A stretch of 64,000 bases of DNA from Ceratotherium simum simum (Eukaryota; Chordata; Mammalia; Perissodactyla; Rhinocerotidae), in the NCBI RefSeq assembly GCF_000283155.1, contig NW_004454171.1, positions 10,717,159 to 10,781,158 on the forward strand. Reading direction: 5' to 3'. Positions 23,241 to 35,674 of this stretch are shown here, piece by piece. The notes beneath the pieces are model-generated. The model was not told the origin of the DNA. It saw nothing but the letters and a program-made list of their open reading frames with translations, and made no database searches. The position numbers and the translations under genes were made by a program. Within the stretch, counting starts at the first letter, position 1. Each line of letters opens with the position of its first letter.

Positions 23241-24100
23241 GTAAAATTACATGATTATTTTCGGCTTAGGTTAAGCACAAGTTTAGACTCCAAACTGATC
23301 AGAATGCAGAAAAGCGATAGAGGATCCAGAGCCAATGATTTGCATCAACACCCATCAGCCCAACCTGCCATTTGACAAGAATGCCATTGTCAACCTGCCA
23401 TTGACAAGAAAGTTCAGGAAAGCAAAATCGTCACTAGTTTTCAGATCTTTTTAGATGAAAACTTTTTAGATAATAGTCATTTGAGGTTTTCAACCACAGG
23501 GTATTCTTCACTCTCAGGAGTTTAGATAGATGGTCTCTCTGAGAAACCAGTGCTGAGAGAAAGGAGGAAGGAAGAACAGGAGAGAGGGAAGGAGGGACGG
23601 GGAGAAGGATGGGAGGAGAAAAATTTTAAAAGAAATGAGATATGTCCTTTTAGCAAGAAAGATTTGGTTCCAATTATAGAATATTCTCTCTGATCATGCC
23701 ATAGCCTCTATGCTTTTAGACAATATCTGTGACCAAAACAATGAATCTTGTCTTTATAATAAAAAATTGCTGAGTGAGGTCAGAGGTGGTGGCATTTTTT
23801 CTTCACACGTAATATGCTTCATGGGAAAGAACTGAAATTAGCAAAAGACTAAGTTAATGCTAATTATCCCTGAAAACTGAAGATATTGTTTCACAGAATT
23901 GGCATAAACAGCCCATGCACATATTAATTTTTTAAACTGCACACGCAGATATTGCCTTTAGGTGTGGACTTTTTATTTTAAAAGATGCTACCTATATAGG
24001 AAATGAGACTGGATGGGTGATATATATATATATTTTTTAACTGCCTTAATTTAGGCACTCAAATGAGTGTTGTCTATGAAGCAAGGATATATACACATCT
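23241..24100. other. Intergenic sequence with a small local duplication
   Basis: No gene seen. Around 23362-23410 the phrase CAACCTGCCATT(T)GACAAGAA is duplicated, a local tandem event. A purine-rich tract lies at 23555-23625. Confidence 0.5.
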
Positions 24101-24103
24101 AAA

Positions 24104-24900
24104 ATGATGCTGCTCATGTGGAAAACTTCTGTGAATTCTTTTGGAATAAAAAGTATTCATCCCACCCCTGAACCTCTGACACCAAGTTCTCCTTTCCTGA
24201 GACAGCCACTGGAATCAATTTTTTATGTACCTTTTCAGAAATATTTTATAGAAGTAAATGAATGTGTGTGTGTATATATCACACAAAATATACATATTTA
24301 TATATATTATATATATACATATATATTCCTTTCACTTTTTTTAGAGAGCACATAATAACATGGTTAATAATATTGTGGAGCTCATTTTTTATCAATATAT
24401 AATATTCTTCATACCTTTTTGTGGATTGGATGCATGGTATTAAATTGTATGGATGTATATAGTATATTTAACCAGTGCCTTACTGATGGACATTTAAGTT
24501 ATTTCAATTGTTTTCAATATTTGCTATTAAAAGCAGTGTCACTGTGACTGACTTGGAACATACATCATTTCACACATTTGATCATATTTGTAGGAAATCA
24601 TTCCCAGGAGAGAAATAACTAGGTCAAAATGTATGTGCACTTATAATTTTATTAGAAACTATGTTTAATTTTGCTCTTTTGTGTATGTGTGAGTGTGTGA
24701 ATAGATGATGTATATACATGGTCCAAAATTCATAACATACCCAAATGTGAGCAGGGAGAAGTCAATCTCCCTCATGCCCCTTTCCTATAGCCACTGAATC
24801 CCCCTTTCCAGAAGCAACCACTGTGACCAAACTCTTGTGCATATTTCTGAATAATATTCTATGCATATTTTTTTATTACACAAAAATAATGATATAGAAT
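24104..24900 (-). mobile_element. Old LINE-1 3' UTR fragments, minus strand
   Basis: 'TGATGGACATTTAAGTTATT', 'CATCATTTCACACATTTGAT' and 'GGAGAGAAATAACTAGGTCA' match the reversed 3' region of old mammalian L1 families. 'CCAGAAGCAACCACTGTGAC' at 24810 is a second copy of a block also seen at about 24200, so two fragments may be present. Confidence 0.6.
24262..24332. repeat. TG/TA simple repeat
   Basis: Short (TG)n followed by interrupted (TA)n runs within the L1-derived block. Confidence 0.8.
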
Positions 24901-26930
24901 TACTCCAATTTGACAGGTATGTGGTTTTCTTCTGTCACAGTCTACAGGGATCAGAAGACTCCTGCCAAGAGAGGGGTCATATATTGGTGTAAGCATTCGT
25001 GTTAGGAATAGCTTCCTTATTGCCTCATCATTCTTTATCAGCCACATACCAACAATACCATGGATTCCATCAGGAAAGCAATAATAGTTGTATTGACTTA
25101 CACTATGCGTATGTGTTCCTTCAGGTTGGAGGAGGGGTCATGGATATGGGACCCTGCCCTGTCCTTGGCCAACCATGCTGAATTTTCCAATCTGGATTCA
25201 TCGCAACCATCTGAGCTCTGCTTTTATCTTCCTAGTGCTGGAGTCTGCAATAAGTCTACTGTTTCTTGTGGTTTGTGTTTTTCTCTTTCTTGATTGTCTT
25301 TTCCAACACTGGAAGGCTACACGTTTATTAACTTTAGATTGCAGGCTGCATTCAGAAAGAACCTCCCTAGACACAACTCTATTCACTTCCATCTGTCTGT
25401 GCAGACTGTACACAGCTTGCTTGAGTTCTTCTCTTACATAGCATCTCGCTAGAAGCTACAAGGAGCAGTCAACCCACCACAGTATTTTGAGTTTTTCCAA
25501 CCAGTTCTCCTGGAGGGAGTAGACAGGCATGTGGTTTCTCTTCTATGACAGTACTAGTGACAATTTTACCAAATATTTTGCCATGGGATCACAAGACTCA
25601 ATAGCTTTCCAGCATGCCCAAGAACCTTTCCTATCATCTATGTGCCAGCCTGTTCATGACCATTAAGAGGAATTGGCCCTTTCTAAGGCACAGAAAGCCT
25701 GTCAAGTTTTATCTTTCATAGGATTCTGTTCCAACGATATGGCTGTTATATCACCTAAGTGGACACAATAACCAGAGTTTGCTCGTACGTGCTCAAGGCC
25801 CCCATCCGCCAATGGAGTTAAGGCAAAGTTAACTGTCCAATTGAAAGTTTCTTTTAAGCAAAGAAAACAATGAAAGAGAGGGACCCAGCAGCTGTCTACT
25901 TTCCTTTCCATTCCCTGGCCTTTCTGAGGCCAACACAGAGGACAAACCCTAATCTTGTGCAATTCCCACACATGAGCTGTGCTGTTTTGGACTAACGCAG
26001 GTTTCTTTTATCTTTATTGGCTTTGAGGAGACAGTCAAATTTTCTTCTGGATAAGCTCTATGACTCTACACAGCCAGCAGGCTTAGGCTTCAGGCCCAGA
26101 GCAGCCTGGAGGCCACATGTGGTTTCATCTGGACAAACACTTTAAAACAAATTCCCTGGCTCTTCTTCAGAATTATTGAGATGACAGGCAGCTGCCACCC
26201 ACGTAGTAAGATGGTGTCCAGCACTAACATGAGGGCCATATAGGGTATGAGTGGTATAAACACTGAGATTGATGAGTTAGGCCCCATTATAACAATATCT
26301 TAGAATTCAGATCACCATCTTTCTATAGCATTAAACTGCTGTAGTTCTTTTGTAATGCACCCACAGCTTTTTTAAAAAATCACTTTAACACACCCTTTGG
26401 GGAATTAATATACAATAGTAAAGCCTAAAAAACTCTGTTTCTTCTAAGCATATTTTATAACATAAAAAATAAAATGAAAAATCTGCCAAGATTCTAAGTG
26501 TTCAAAATTTCTGGTTATTTCTGTATGAGCCAAACAAATTGATGACAGTTGACTCTTATGCTTTTTAAAAATTAAATTAAATGGAAAATTCTCAAAAAAT
26601 AAGAATGTAAGCCAAGGGCCTTCACCAGAATAATCCTCTTTGTAAAAGATGCATTATTGTATCATCATTTAGTCTTGTGTTTCTAGTATTATCTCATAAG
26701 TTTATTTTAAGTAATTATCCAACATCGAGTCATTATAAGGTATTTTGGTTTTTTTTTTAAGAATTCAGGTATTTTTCAGGGATTTTTAAATTATAGTGAG
26801 TGTTTATGTTGATATTTTATTATTATTATCATTTTAATAAACACTGAGGCTAATTTTATTAAAATAGTTATATTTTAACACTATTTTAAGTTGTTAGATT
26901 CTTTTATTTTTTTATTTTATTTTTTTGTGT
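24901..26930. other. Intergenic sequence, no confident assignment
   Basis: About 2 kb with average GC content. Modest open frames occur on both strands (for example 25971-25702 on the minus strand, 89 codons) but I recognise no protein family, splice context or repeat. An old degraded repeat is possible. Confidence 0.4.
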
Positions 26931-26934
26931 GTGT

Positions 26935-27432
26935 ATCACTATTTATTTATTTTTTTTAATTTTTTGTTTATTGCAGTAACATTGTTTTATAACATTGTAT
27001 AAATTTCAGGTGTACGTCATTATACTTCTATTTCTGCATAGATTACATCATGTTCACCACCCAAATACTAATTACAACCCATCACCACACACATGTGCCG
27101 AATTNNNNNNNNNNNNNNNNNNNNNNNNNNNNNNNNNNNNNNNNNNNNNNNNNNNNNNNNNNNNNNNNNNNNNNNNNNNNNNNNNNNNNNNNNNNNNNNN
27201 NNNNNNNNNNNNNNNNNNNNNNNNNNNNNNNNNNNNNNNNNNNNNNNNNNNNNNNNNNNNNNNNNNNNNNNNNNNNNNNNNNNNNNNNNNNNNNNNNNNN
27301 NNNNNNNNNNNNNNNNNNNNNNNNAGTATTCCATTGTGTATATATACCACATCTTCTTTATCCATTCTTCCCTTGATGGGCACTTAGGTTGCTTCCAAGT
27401 CTTGGCTATTGTGAATAACGCTGCGTCAGAAT
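26935..27432 (-). mobile_element. LINE-1 3' end, minus strand, interrupted by an assembly gap
   Basis: The left part (27000-27104) is the reverse of the L1 3' UTR seen at 3101-3240. The right part (27325-27420) is the reverse of ORF2 end sequence seen at 2780-2880. The T-rich block at 26900-26970 is the reversed A-tail. The gap between them corresponds exactly in length to the missing L1 segment. Confidence 0.92.
27105..27324. other. Assembly gap (220 N)
   Basis: Run of undetermined bases. Open frames drawn across it are meaningless. Confidence 1.
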
Positions 27433-27655
27433 TCATGTGTTCTTCAGACTACCAGAGGGGAAGCGGGTGGCAGGGAGGGTAAAAGAGGTAAAGGGGCACA
27501 TATGTATGGTGATGGACAAAAACTAGACTATCAGGGGTGAGCAAGATGCTCTCTATACAGAAACTGATATATAATAACGTATACCTGAAATTACACAATG
27601 TTATAAGCCAATATGACCTCAGTAAAATAATTTTTAAAAAAGGAATTCACATGTT
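27430..27655 (+). mobile_element. Short LINE-1 3' UTR insertion, plus strand
   Basis: 'CTACCAGAGGGGAAGCGGGT', 'GGTGATGGACAAAAACTAGA' and 'TATACCTGAAATTACACAAT' form an L1 3' end of about 200 bp with an A-rich tail. It is bounded by GAATTCATGTGTTCT (27430-27444) and GAATTCACATGTTCT (about 27642-27656), probably a diverged target-site duplication. It lies head-to-head with the preceding minus-strand L1. Confidence 0.8.
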
Positions 27656-27656
27656 C

Positions 27657-28782
27657 TAGATAGTTTATGCAAATGTTTAAGAGAAAACTAATTTTATAAT
27701 TGTGTTTGCTAACCAATATTTTTCTGGGGGTCTTCGTAGTGTGATTTTCACCACCCCCCCTCACATATTGACCTGCTTTTCTACTGTATGTTCTTAAGAT
27801 CACACTTTGCTTATTCATCGTTCTCACATATCCATATCTCATTAAATCTAAGATGTCATCATAGTAAGATACATCATTTTATGTACTGCTAAGAAAAAAC
27901 GCTAACAATTAAACTGTCACATGCTTTCTTATCACTTAGAATTTTTATTTTATACTTGTTGAAAGAGCTCTTTTCGACTTAAGGTTCATATTTTTTCCAT
28001 GTAGTTTTATGTGAAGTAAAGAGATTAAGGCTAAGGTAATCCTAAAATGTCTTTACATTCAGAGCTGGACTCATCCTTATCATTTTTCTATGCAGAATTG
28101 GCAATGCCCACGTTTTACCATTTTCTGTGCCGTCAGGAGTGTTGGTGATACATTTTATACAATCCACTATTGTCTCTGAGATTTTATTCCAAGCTACTGA
28201 CTCCTCTTCTGCGAGTTTTGATGATATTGGTCTTTCCTCCAATGATAGCCGCTTCCTTCAACTAACATCAAACTTTGCCACTCTGCTGTTTCCATACCTT
28301 TCTGTATACACAAAAACTTTTCATTTCAAGGATTAATAGTAGTATAATGTTTTGTAAGACATGTTAAATATCTGTTAAACACAACATTTATAGAGCCAAC
28401 AAAGTACATATTCAGTTGAAGCGACAATGACCAAGTTTGATCATTTGTGTGTAATAAAACATCACAACTGCTACCCGTTTGATAGTGACTGTGACACCAT
28501 CAATTCTAAGCCAGCCTGATTTCAGAGATGTTCAAATGTGAAAAATTTCCATCTTAAGATGGATGAAATATGGTACAAGCCCTTCTACCAAAACATCCCA
28601 CTGCTTCTTAGATGTTACCTTTTCTTTGAAAACCTGGCTCAAATCCAGCTTATTGTAGAAGCATCTACGATGATAACCCCATTCGACGCTTCCCATTGCT
28701 CACAGAACACTATTATCCACTTATGCAGTGGTCTGTCACGTTTGCTCCCTTTTTCAGAATAAATTCTTATGGACCAGGCTAT
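27657..28782. other. Intergenic sequence, nothing recognised
   Basis: AT-rich sequence, no repeat or gene that I can name. Confidence 0.45.
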
Positions 28783-29106
28783 AAGAATCCTCTTTGAGGG
28801 CCAGCCCCATGGCTTAGTGGTTAAGTGCGCGTGCTCCGCTACTGGCAGCCCGGGTTCGGATCCCGGGTGCGCACCGATGCACCGCTTCTCCCGCCATGCT
28901 GAGGCCGCATCCCACATACAGCAACTAGAAGGATGTGCAACTATGACATACAACTATCTACTGGGGCTTTGGGGAAAAAAAAAAGGAGGAGGACTGGCAA
29001 TAGATGTTAGCTCAGAGCCGGTCTTCCTCAGCAAAAAGAGGAGGATTGGCATGGATGTTAGCTCAGGGCTGATCTTCCTCACAAAAAAGAAAAAAGAATC
29101 CTCTTT
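28783..29106 (+). mobile_element. ERE-type SINE, nearly intact, 13-bp target-site duplication
   Basis: The body is 28796-29093, flanked by AAGAATCCTCTTT at 28783-28795 and 29094-29106. It has a well-preserved tRNA-like head with an A-box-like 'TGGCTTAGTGGTTAAG' and a B-box-like 'GGGTTCGGATCCCGG', the long middle segment, and two tail units ('GATGTTAGCTCAGAGC', 'GATGTTAGCTCAGGGC'). The good pol III boxes and exact duplication indicate a young copy. Confidence 0.96.
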
Positions 29107-31330
29107 GCTATTGCTTAGCATGGCTTTCAAGTGAGAGCTGGGGTGATGCCCTCCTGAGAAATTAGAGCAGAATAAAAAAGCCGTGGACATCAAAGTGCCC
29201 ACTTTGATGGTTGGTTTAGTGAACGTATAGTTTGATCATTGGATGTACAAACATTTTGCCTTATGTTATAGCTCTTGGCCTCCGTCTTAGAAGGAAGGAG
29301 ATAATAAATCCACAGTGCCTAATAAATCCACAGTCTATTGGATTTGACTCCCAATCAGTGCTTAATTTGTGTAGCTTAGATATTTGTGTGGAAATTTACT
29401 AGAGTGATTGCCTTTCATCTAATGGCGAGAAAGTTTTGTTCCTATGGCAACTGTTTTAGAACACTGCATACTTACTATATTTGTAAAATATGCAGCCCAT
29501 CCTAATGGGAGTACACATCATCTTGAATGGATTTTTCCCCCTTCAATAAACGTTGATTTTTTTTTTCCTTTTCACCTGATTTCAGAATAAAACTAAACTT
29601 TGTTTGTGAGAATTGCCAAGGAAGAGCTTCAGGAAATGAGAACCATGGATGGGCCTGGCTCCTTGCAGCTGTCATGGGAGAGCAGAAACACAGTCCTCAA
29701 GTGGTTTCTGGGAACACATGCCCATTTCCTCCATGGCTGTATTTCTCCCAGACTCTTTCTATTTTCCATGCAGCATCATGTTTGCTGTGTTTGGGATGTT
29801 GCTATGCAAAATGATATAAAAGAGTGGGGGTTTTTTTCCTAAGGCAGTCAAGCTTAGCAAATGCTACTTTAGGATGACGCAAAAGTTTCTCAGAAAAATT
29901 TTAGAATTCCCTGGGGAATGATCTAAGAATGTTCATGATAAGAAAGGATAAATGTTGATAATGGCCTACAATGTCATTCTGTGTGATAAAATTCATCAGT
30001 TCCAGGGATTTTGCAACTATTGATATCATGTAAGCTGCAGTTTTGAAAAGTACTCTTACTTGTATTTTTACAAACAAAATGCCATCTCCATTTTTTCTTC
30101 AAAAGAAAACATGATAGGCTTTCTTTTGGCCTCTATGAATTTTTTCCCTTTAAAATTTATATATTATGATCTTATTAAAGCAAAGAAATAAATACACCAA
30201 AACTACAACTTTTAGTATTTTCATTTTATCTTTCTTTTGCTGTGTGTGAATTTTTCTTCAGAGTTTACGCATAGAAAAAGATTTGTGGGCTCTGTAGTTC
30301 TGTGATAGACACGCAGCAGAGGAATTATGAAACGTGTTCATAATACCTTAAGCACGTAACGCCCATCATCAGCAAACATGACTTACAGACTCTAAAATGA
30401 TGAGTCTTATAACTAAAGGGGCAGCATGGGCTTACTTAAGGACTGGAAGCATCTGTCTTGCTGATAAAGAAGCCAAAATGCAAGGGTTAGGAGAGTAGAG
30501 AGTGAGAGATCATAAATGATTCAACACTCCTGCCTCCAAAGGTAGCAGTCCCTGTGTACAGGTGAACCCTGAGAAAGATACAGGGTTCCTAGGTGATATT
30601 ATGGGTTTCTAAGCACCCTGCTTGCCCTCATCAACATGATAGAGTGTCTGAAATTCCACCATCAAGTCTTATCAGGTACCACTGAATTAGATTATCCGAA
30701 TAGGTAGAAGGGCCCAGATGAAGAAGTCCGAATGCACATAAGGGAGTAGGGGCACCGTAGGGGACTGAAAAATGCCGTGGGTGTGCAGTAATATGGTTCA
30801 AGGCAGGTCACCACAGGGGTTGCTTGGACAACAAAGGATATTACGAAGGATGTTAGCAGCTTGATGAATGCGGGGGTGTCAGCATCTGTGAGAAAGAGAT
30901 TGGCTGAGGGCATAGAAGGCTTCCCTGATTTCTAAGTTTTCCTTGTTGGCTCTGCAAGACATCAGATGTGTGCCGTCTCAGACCCCACGGCCAGGAGCAC
31001 CTCAGGATGGCGAGGCTTGCACTTTGTTTTCCTTGTTCATCAGCCCTGGAAGAGGACTGATGTCAGAGAAAAAGAAAGGAAACAGAGATCTTCTTCCCCT
31101 TGGGCCTGGGAAAACGCTGCTCCCTGTATCAGGATCAGAAGGAAGAAGAAATGGTGGCCCAAGATCTTGCTTGCAGATAGATTTGCAAAAATCTACCAGG
31201 TAACATTTCCACCAATATTTTCCAATCTTTCAGTGCCCCAGTGATGATGTAGCTGATGGCCATAAATACCAGAAGACTGGTCTATGGAAATGTGTTCAAA
31301 TCTTTTAAAAAAATTATTTATTGCTTTACT
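29107..31330. other. Intergenic sequence, nothing recognised
   Basis: Contains a small tandem duplication 'TAATAAATCCACAGT' at about 29300-29332. The 30540-31200 part is more GC-balanced with short frames but shows no recognisable gene. Confidence 0.45.
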
Positions 31331-31385
31331 ACATTTGTTTATATATTTGGGTGATAGCTAATGTCTTTCAGCCTTGGGTGTGTCG

Positions 31386-31462
31386 AGCCATAATTATTTG
31401 GCCAGCTGAGATATATTAAAAATATATATATATATATATCAGCTGGCCAAATAATTATGGCT
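31386..31462. repeat. Perfect 24-bp inverted repeat with AT-rich spacer
   Basis: The left arm (31386-31409) begins AGCCATAATT and ends CCAGCTGA. The right arm (31439-31462) is its exact reverse complement. The 29-base spacer is mostly (TA)n and can extend the stem. This is a potential long hairpin or cruciform. I do not recognise it as a known MITE. Confidence 0.95.
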
Positions 31463-31571
31463 TTTATTACACACATACATGTAGGTGTCACTACTCTCCA
31501 AGTAAGGGCAGAAAGGAGGGTCAGGATCATGATGAGACTGCTGAAAAGTCTATTGTAAAATTTTTGTTCAA

Positions 31572-31640
31572 CTTGAATCTCTATGCTATACACCTGAAAC
31601 TAATATAATATTGTATGTCAACTATACTTCAATAAAAAAA
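31572..31640 (+). mobile_element. LINE-1 3' terminus
   Basis: 'CTATACACCTGAAACTAATA' and 'TGTCAACTATACTTCAATAA' followed by an A-run are the usual L1 3' end in ungulate-related genomes. The body to its left is very short or diverged. Confidence 0.75.
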
Positions 31641-31980
31641 GGGTTTGCTCAAGGATCTAAACATAGAATTAAGCAAAGAGTAATGCAGTCAGAAATACTA
31701 GGGCTTAACTGAAAGAAAGAAAAGAAATAGAATTCATGATCTTTCATGCCCTACCTCCATGGTGAGTGTTCAGCTCATTTGGAGGGATATTCTCATTTGT
31801 AAGAGCCAAAGCCTTTCATCATTTCTGGGCAGGGCATCCATTAAAAGCAGACCAGGTGGCAACAGCTGCACATGATGAAGGAAATCACACGGTTTCATTA
31901 TGTAGAGTAATGACAGAAGAATGGGCAGTCCAGACCAGCTGGATCCATCTCTGCCACTTTTTCAGCATGTGCGGGCGTGC

Positions 31981-31997
31981 ACACACACACACACACA
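31981..31997 (+). repeat. (AC)n microsatellite
   Basis: Eight and a half AC units. Confidence 0.95.
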
Positions 31998-32269
31998 AAC
32001 TCATTCAAAAGAAGACTCAGAAGCTCTGAATTTCTGGAGGCAGAAATTGAACCTGGGACCCACAGAACCAAAATCTTCCTGGTCTGTTATGATGAGCAAA
32101 GCAGTGGGTCGGACTCATAGTGCAGAGTAAAAACTGCTTATTAAATTAGGTAAAAAATAATAATTAAATTTTTATAGGGCTTTTCAAAGCCATGAATAGC
32201 CAGTAAAATGAAAAACACAGATATTGCCACATTTTCTTCTCTATAATAGTAATAATAGCAAACAAATAT

Positions 32270-32430
32270 AGCAGTTATTAGGGTCTGTATTGTTCTAAGT
32301 ACTTAAACTCAATTCTCATAATAATCTTGTGATGTAAGTATGATTATCACCCTCTTTTAGCAATAGAGAAACTGAGGCACAGAAAGGTTAGGTAATTGTC
32401 CAAGATCTCACCATTAATGACTGGTAGTGG
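32270..32430 (-). mobile_element. MIR SINE, minus strand
   Basis: 'ACTCAATTCTCATAATAATC', 'AGAAACTGAGGCACAGAAAG' and 'GTAATTGTCCAAGATCTCAC' are the reversed MIR core. Confidence 0.85.
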
Positions 32431-33984
32431 AAATGTTGATGGGGGACAGTGTAGATACCCATAAGTAAAGGCACATACTCAAGCACCTAAAGGAAACTGA
32501 CATACGCCTCACAAAGATTTCACTTAATCTCTAGCATCCTTCTTATACCATATTCCATCCACTTTCATGCCTACTTATGTGGAGTGGCACATTCTAACAG
32601 AGCAAGATTGCATAATAGAAAAGGCGCCCAGGAACCAGGCTGGCAGCACTGGCTGCTCAGTTGATGCTAGAAAGTGTCTCAGAGGAAGGTGTTTCTGGTG
32701 TCCAGAAAAAACCCCAGGGCACTGGGGGAAAGGATGCAAGGAAAGAGGATGGTGCTATGGTCCAAGAGAAAGTCAGCACTGGTTTCAAAGTTAATGAGAA
32801 AGTTGCATATAGCACACATAACTGCGTCTCTCCTTTCTTAGCCACTTTATTAAGACCTTTCCACATATTTCATATTCTCTCTAATTATAAAGGCGGCGTA
32901 GATGCCAATATGTCAAATTGCATAAGAATAAAGTTCAAGTTTCTTTGGCTATTTTCTGGACATACCATTGAGGTTTTAATTCATACTTCCCATGGAGTGT
33001 TTTGACACTTATCCTTCTGGAGGAAGGCTGCGAATCTGAATGCGGTCTTGGCAAAGTATTCTTATACGCATCCTCTATGAAATCAGTATCCGAATACCAT
33101 TGCGGGCAAAAACAGATATAACTCATTTTCTCTGCCAGTTAGTTCTCTTATTCTGAAGTTTCGATGTCCGTACTCACTGTAAACCTTTTATCTGAAGATT
33201 CAGATCACTGAGAGTTCAGTCATCTTCCAAGTTATACAATCCCCACTAAATGTAAGAAATGAGACTAGGTTTCAGATGGTTGTGTGGCTATAGAATTAGT
33301 TTCATTATTTTGTATTTGATATATTCACATGAGGTGTTTAAATGCAGCAAATGTGTAAGCTGATGACTTGCCGATGGCCGTGAAGCCCATTAGTGAACGA
33401 GGAAGGAGATGCAACCAGTGTTGTTCCAGAAGAAAACCCAAAAGATACAGGCAGCACAGTACAGAACTTTCCAGTAATTAGAACTGCTCAAAAATGAAGT
33501 GGGGTGCCTGCAAAGGGCTGAGTACCCAGCAGTGACAGTATCCTGACCATGTGGTGAGAGTGCTATACTGGGGATCCTCTCTGGACCAGATGACCTCTAA
33601 TATTCCTCCTGCCCCACCGTGAAGACTTTGGCTATTATTTTCACTGAGAACCTAATTTTTTATATTCATATACATCTAAGCATTTGAAAATTTAAGGAAA
33701 TCATTTCAAGTAGTAAGAAATTGAAATGTAGAGCTCTTGGTTAATTTTATGAGGCCCGCGAACTTGGTTTTCTAAAAACCCCAGATGAGTGTTAGCCAGC
33801 TCTCTGCAGGGCTGGGACTCAGAATCCGGGCTGAGCAAGTACACAAGCGCTGCAGCCCCTGAGATCCTAGGCGTGCGCAAGGAATAGACACAAGTGGGGA
33901 GGAGAGGAAAAAAAAGGAGAAAAAGTGGAATAATATGAGCAACAGTCGTCGTGACACTCATGTAATCATCACAACAATCGCATC
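32431..33984. other. Intergenic sequence, nothing recognised
   Basis: Short frames on both strands only (longest 114 codons at 32661-33005) without recognisable homology. Confidence 0.45.
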
Positions 33985-34110
33985 AGTTAATCATGGTTGT
34001 TCTCATCTTGCACACAGAGGAACTGAACCTCAGGGTCATGAGTCCCAAGGTCACATGGTGAGTGGCAGAAGCAGGGCACAGACATCAATGCCATGACTCC
34101 TGATTCCAGG
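33985..34110 (-). mobile_element. MIR SINE fragment, minus strand
   Basis: 'GAGGAACTGAACCTCAGGGT', 'CCAAGGTCACATGGTGAGTG' and 'CAGAAGCAGGGCACAGACAT' follow the reversed MIR. Confidence 0.65.
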
Positions 34111-35393
34111 ATCGCCCATGAGATCAGGAGGGCTCACCTGTGCAGTGGCTTGCTCAGCCTAGAATGGATGGCTCTGTGTTAAAGACAAGTCTAAGAAGGG
34201 AGGCTCACTTCAGAGTCCTGCCATAAGCTTCATGAATTTAAAATATCAGTACTTTGGGCAGTCTTAAGGACATTGCTCATCTTCCTCTGAGACTCACCTT
34301 TCTTTATATGAAATGCAAATAATATATTTTTTTTAATGGGAGAAAACCAAACAGAAGCTTAATAACATGCATGCCTCCTGTATACATGGGAGATACCCAG
34401 GAAAACTGAGTAACTCCAAAATGGAAATAATATTAATGAACCTTAGAGGCCTCTTAATATTATAAACTCAAATTTCTATTTTGAAGGACTAGGAGAAAAT
34501 GGAAAATGATTGAGTCCCTATTAAACAGAAAGTGCAGAAACCAAATTTGGGTTTGCTTTTTGATCTGAATTTTATTTGATTTATTTTTCTCTGTGTTTGA
34601 AACATCATCAACGTTTTCTTTATGTTTGGTTATGTTTCTCTATTACAGGAAGCATGAAAGAAAGAAAACCTTCCCACAAACCCTTCTCATATTATTCCAT
34701 AGCCAAGAGGGATATAGACTTATTGTTTACGGGTCTATTGGCTATTGACTGAACATTCTCCTTTACCTCTTCAAAATAGTGTTGGAAAGAGTCGAGGCCA
34801 GTATAAGAGCTGTTACTCCAGGACAATGATTCTTAAAGCGGGATGATTTTGCTGCTCCCCACCCCCTCATCCCCAGGGAACATTGGCACTTTGTGGAGAT
34901 ACTTTGATTACCACAACTGGGAGTGCTATTGGCTTCTAGTGGGTAAAAGAAAGGGGTGCTGCTAAACATCCTACAGTGCACAGAACAGTCCCCACAACAA
35001 AGACTGATTCAGCCTCAAATGTCAATATTGCTGATGCTGAGAAATCCTGGTCTAAGGCCAGGTAAAACGTATGGGAGTTTACGTGCCTGGCACCCCCATT
35101 GGCAAAATCTTCTAGGGCTCCACATCAAGAAAATCTCAGCTATAGCTTTTGACAGGCAGAGAGGGTACATCTTTCCCTGCATTCTCCATTAACTTTCAGA
35201 AGTTCATAGAATGGGCTTAAATAATTATTTCCACCATCTTCCTTCTCTATTTTTCTCATTACACAAAAGCAAACTGGCTTTAGAGAATTTTTGCTTGTCT
35301 GTTTATTTATTTATTTATTTATTTATAAGCAGAAGATAATGTGGAAGAAGATTTTGAAAAACATTTTTAAAATGTCTAATCTCTCTAAGAATA
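34111..35393. other. Intergenic sequence; includes (TTTA)n at 35302-35326
   Basis: No gene. The only clear element is a (TTTA)6 simple repeat. Confidence 0.5.
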
Positions 35394-35674
35394 AGAAAAA
35401 TCACTGGGGGGCGGGTCCAGTGGTGTAATGGTTAAATTCACATGCTCCGCTTCGGTAGCCGAGGGTTCACAGGTTCGAATCCCAAGCACAGACCCACACA
35501 TCACTCATCAAGCCATGCTGTGGGAGCCTCCCACATACAAAATGGAGGAAGATGGGCACAGATGTTAGCTTTGAGCCAATCTTCCTCAGCAAAAAGAGGA
35601 AGATTGGCAACAGATGTTAGCTCAAGGCCTATCTTCCTCACCAAGAAAAAAAAAAGAAAAAGAAAAATCATTGG
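35394..35674 (+). mobile_element. ERE-type SINE, near-perfect target-site duplication
   Basis: The body is about 35408-35660, with AGAAAAATCACTGG at 35394-35407 and AGAAAAATCATTGG at 35661-35674. The head is diverged (GGCGGGTCCAGTGGTGTAAT) but has a good B box 'GGTTCGAATCCC'. The tail units are conserved. Confidence 0.93.

Noticed and set aside
24901..26930. Possible endogenous retroviral internal region or pseudogene
   Set aside because: Several moderate open frames exist, but I could not match any to a gag, pol or env motif or to a cellular protein, so I left it unassigned.
26995..27482. Five overlapping open frames on both strands
   Set aside because: They read through the 220-base gap; the flanks are L1 3' sequence.
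28796..28870. Possible tRNA gene
   Set aside because: A-box- and B-box-like words are present, but this is the tRNA-derived head of an ERE SINE with tail units and a target-site duplication, as in ten other places in the window.
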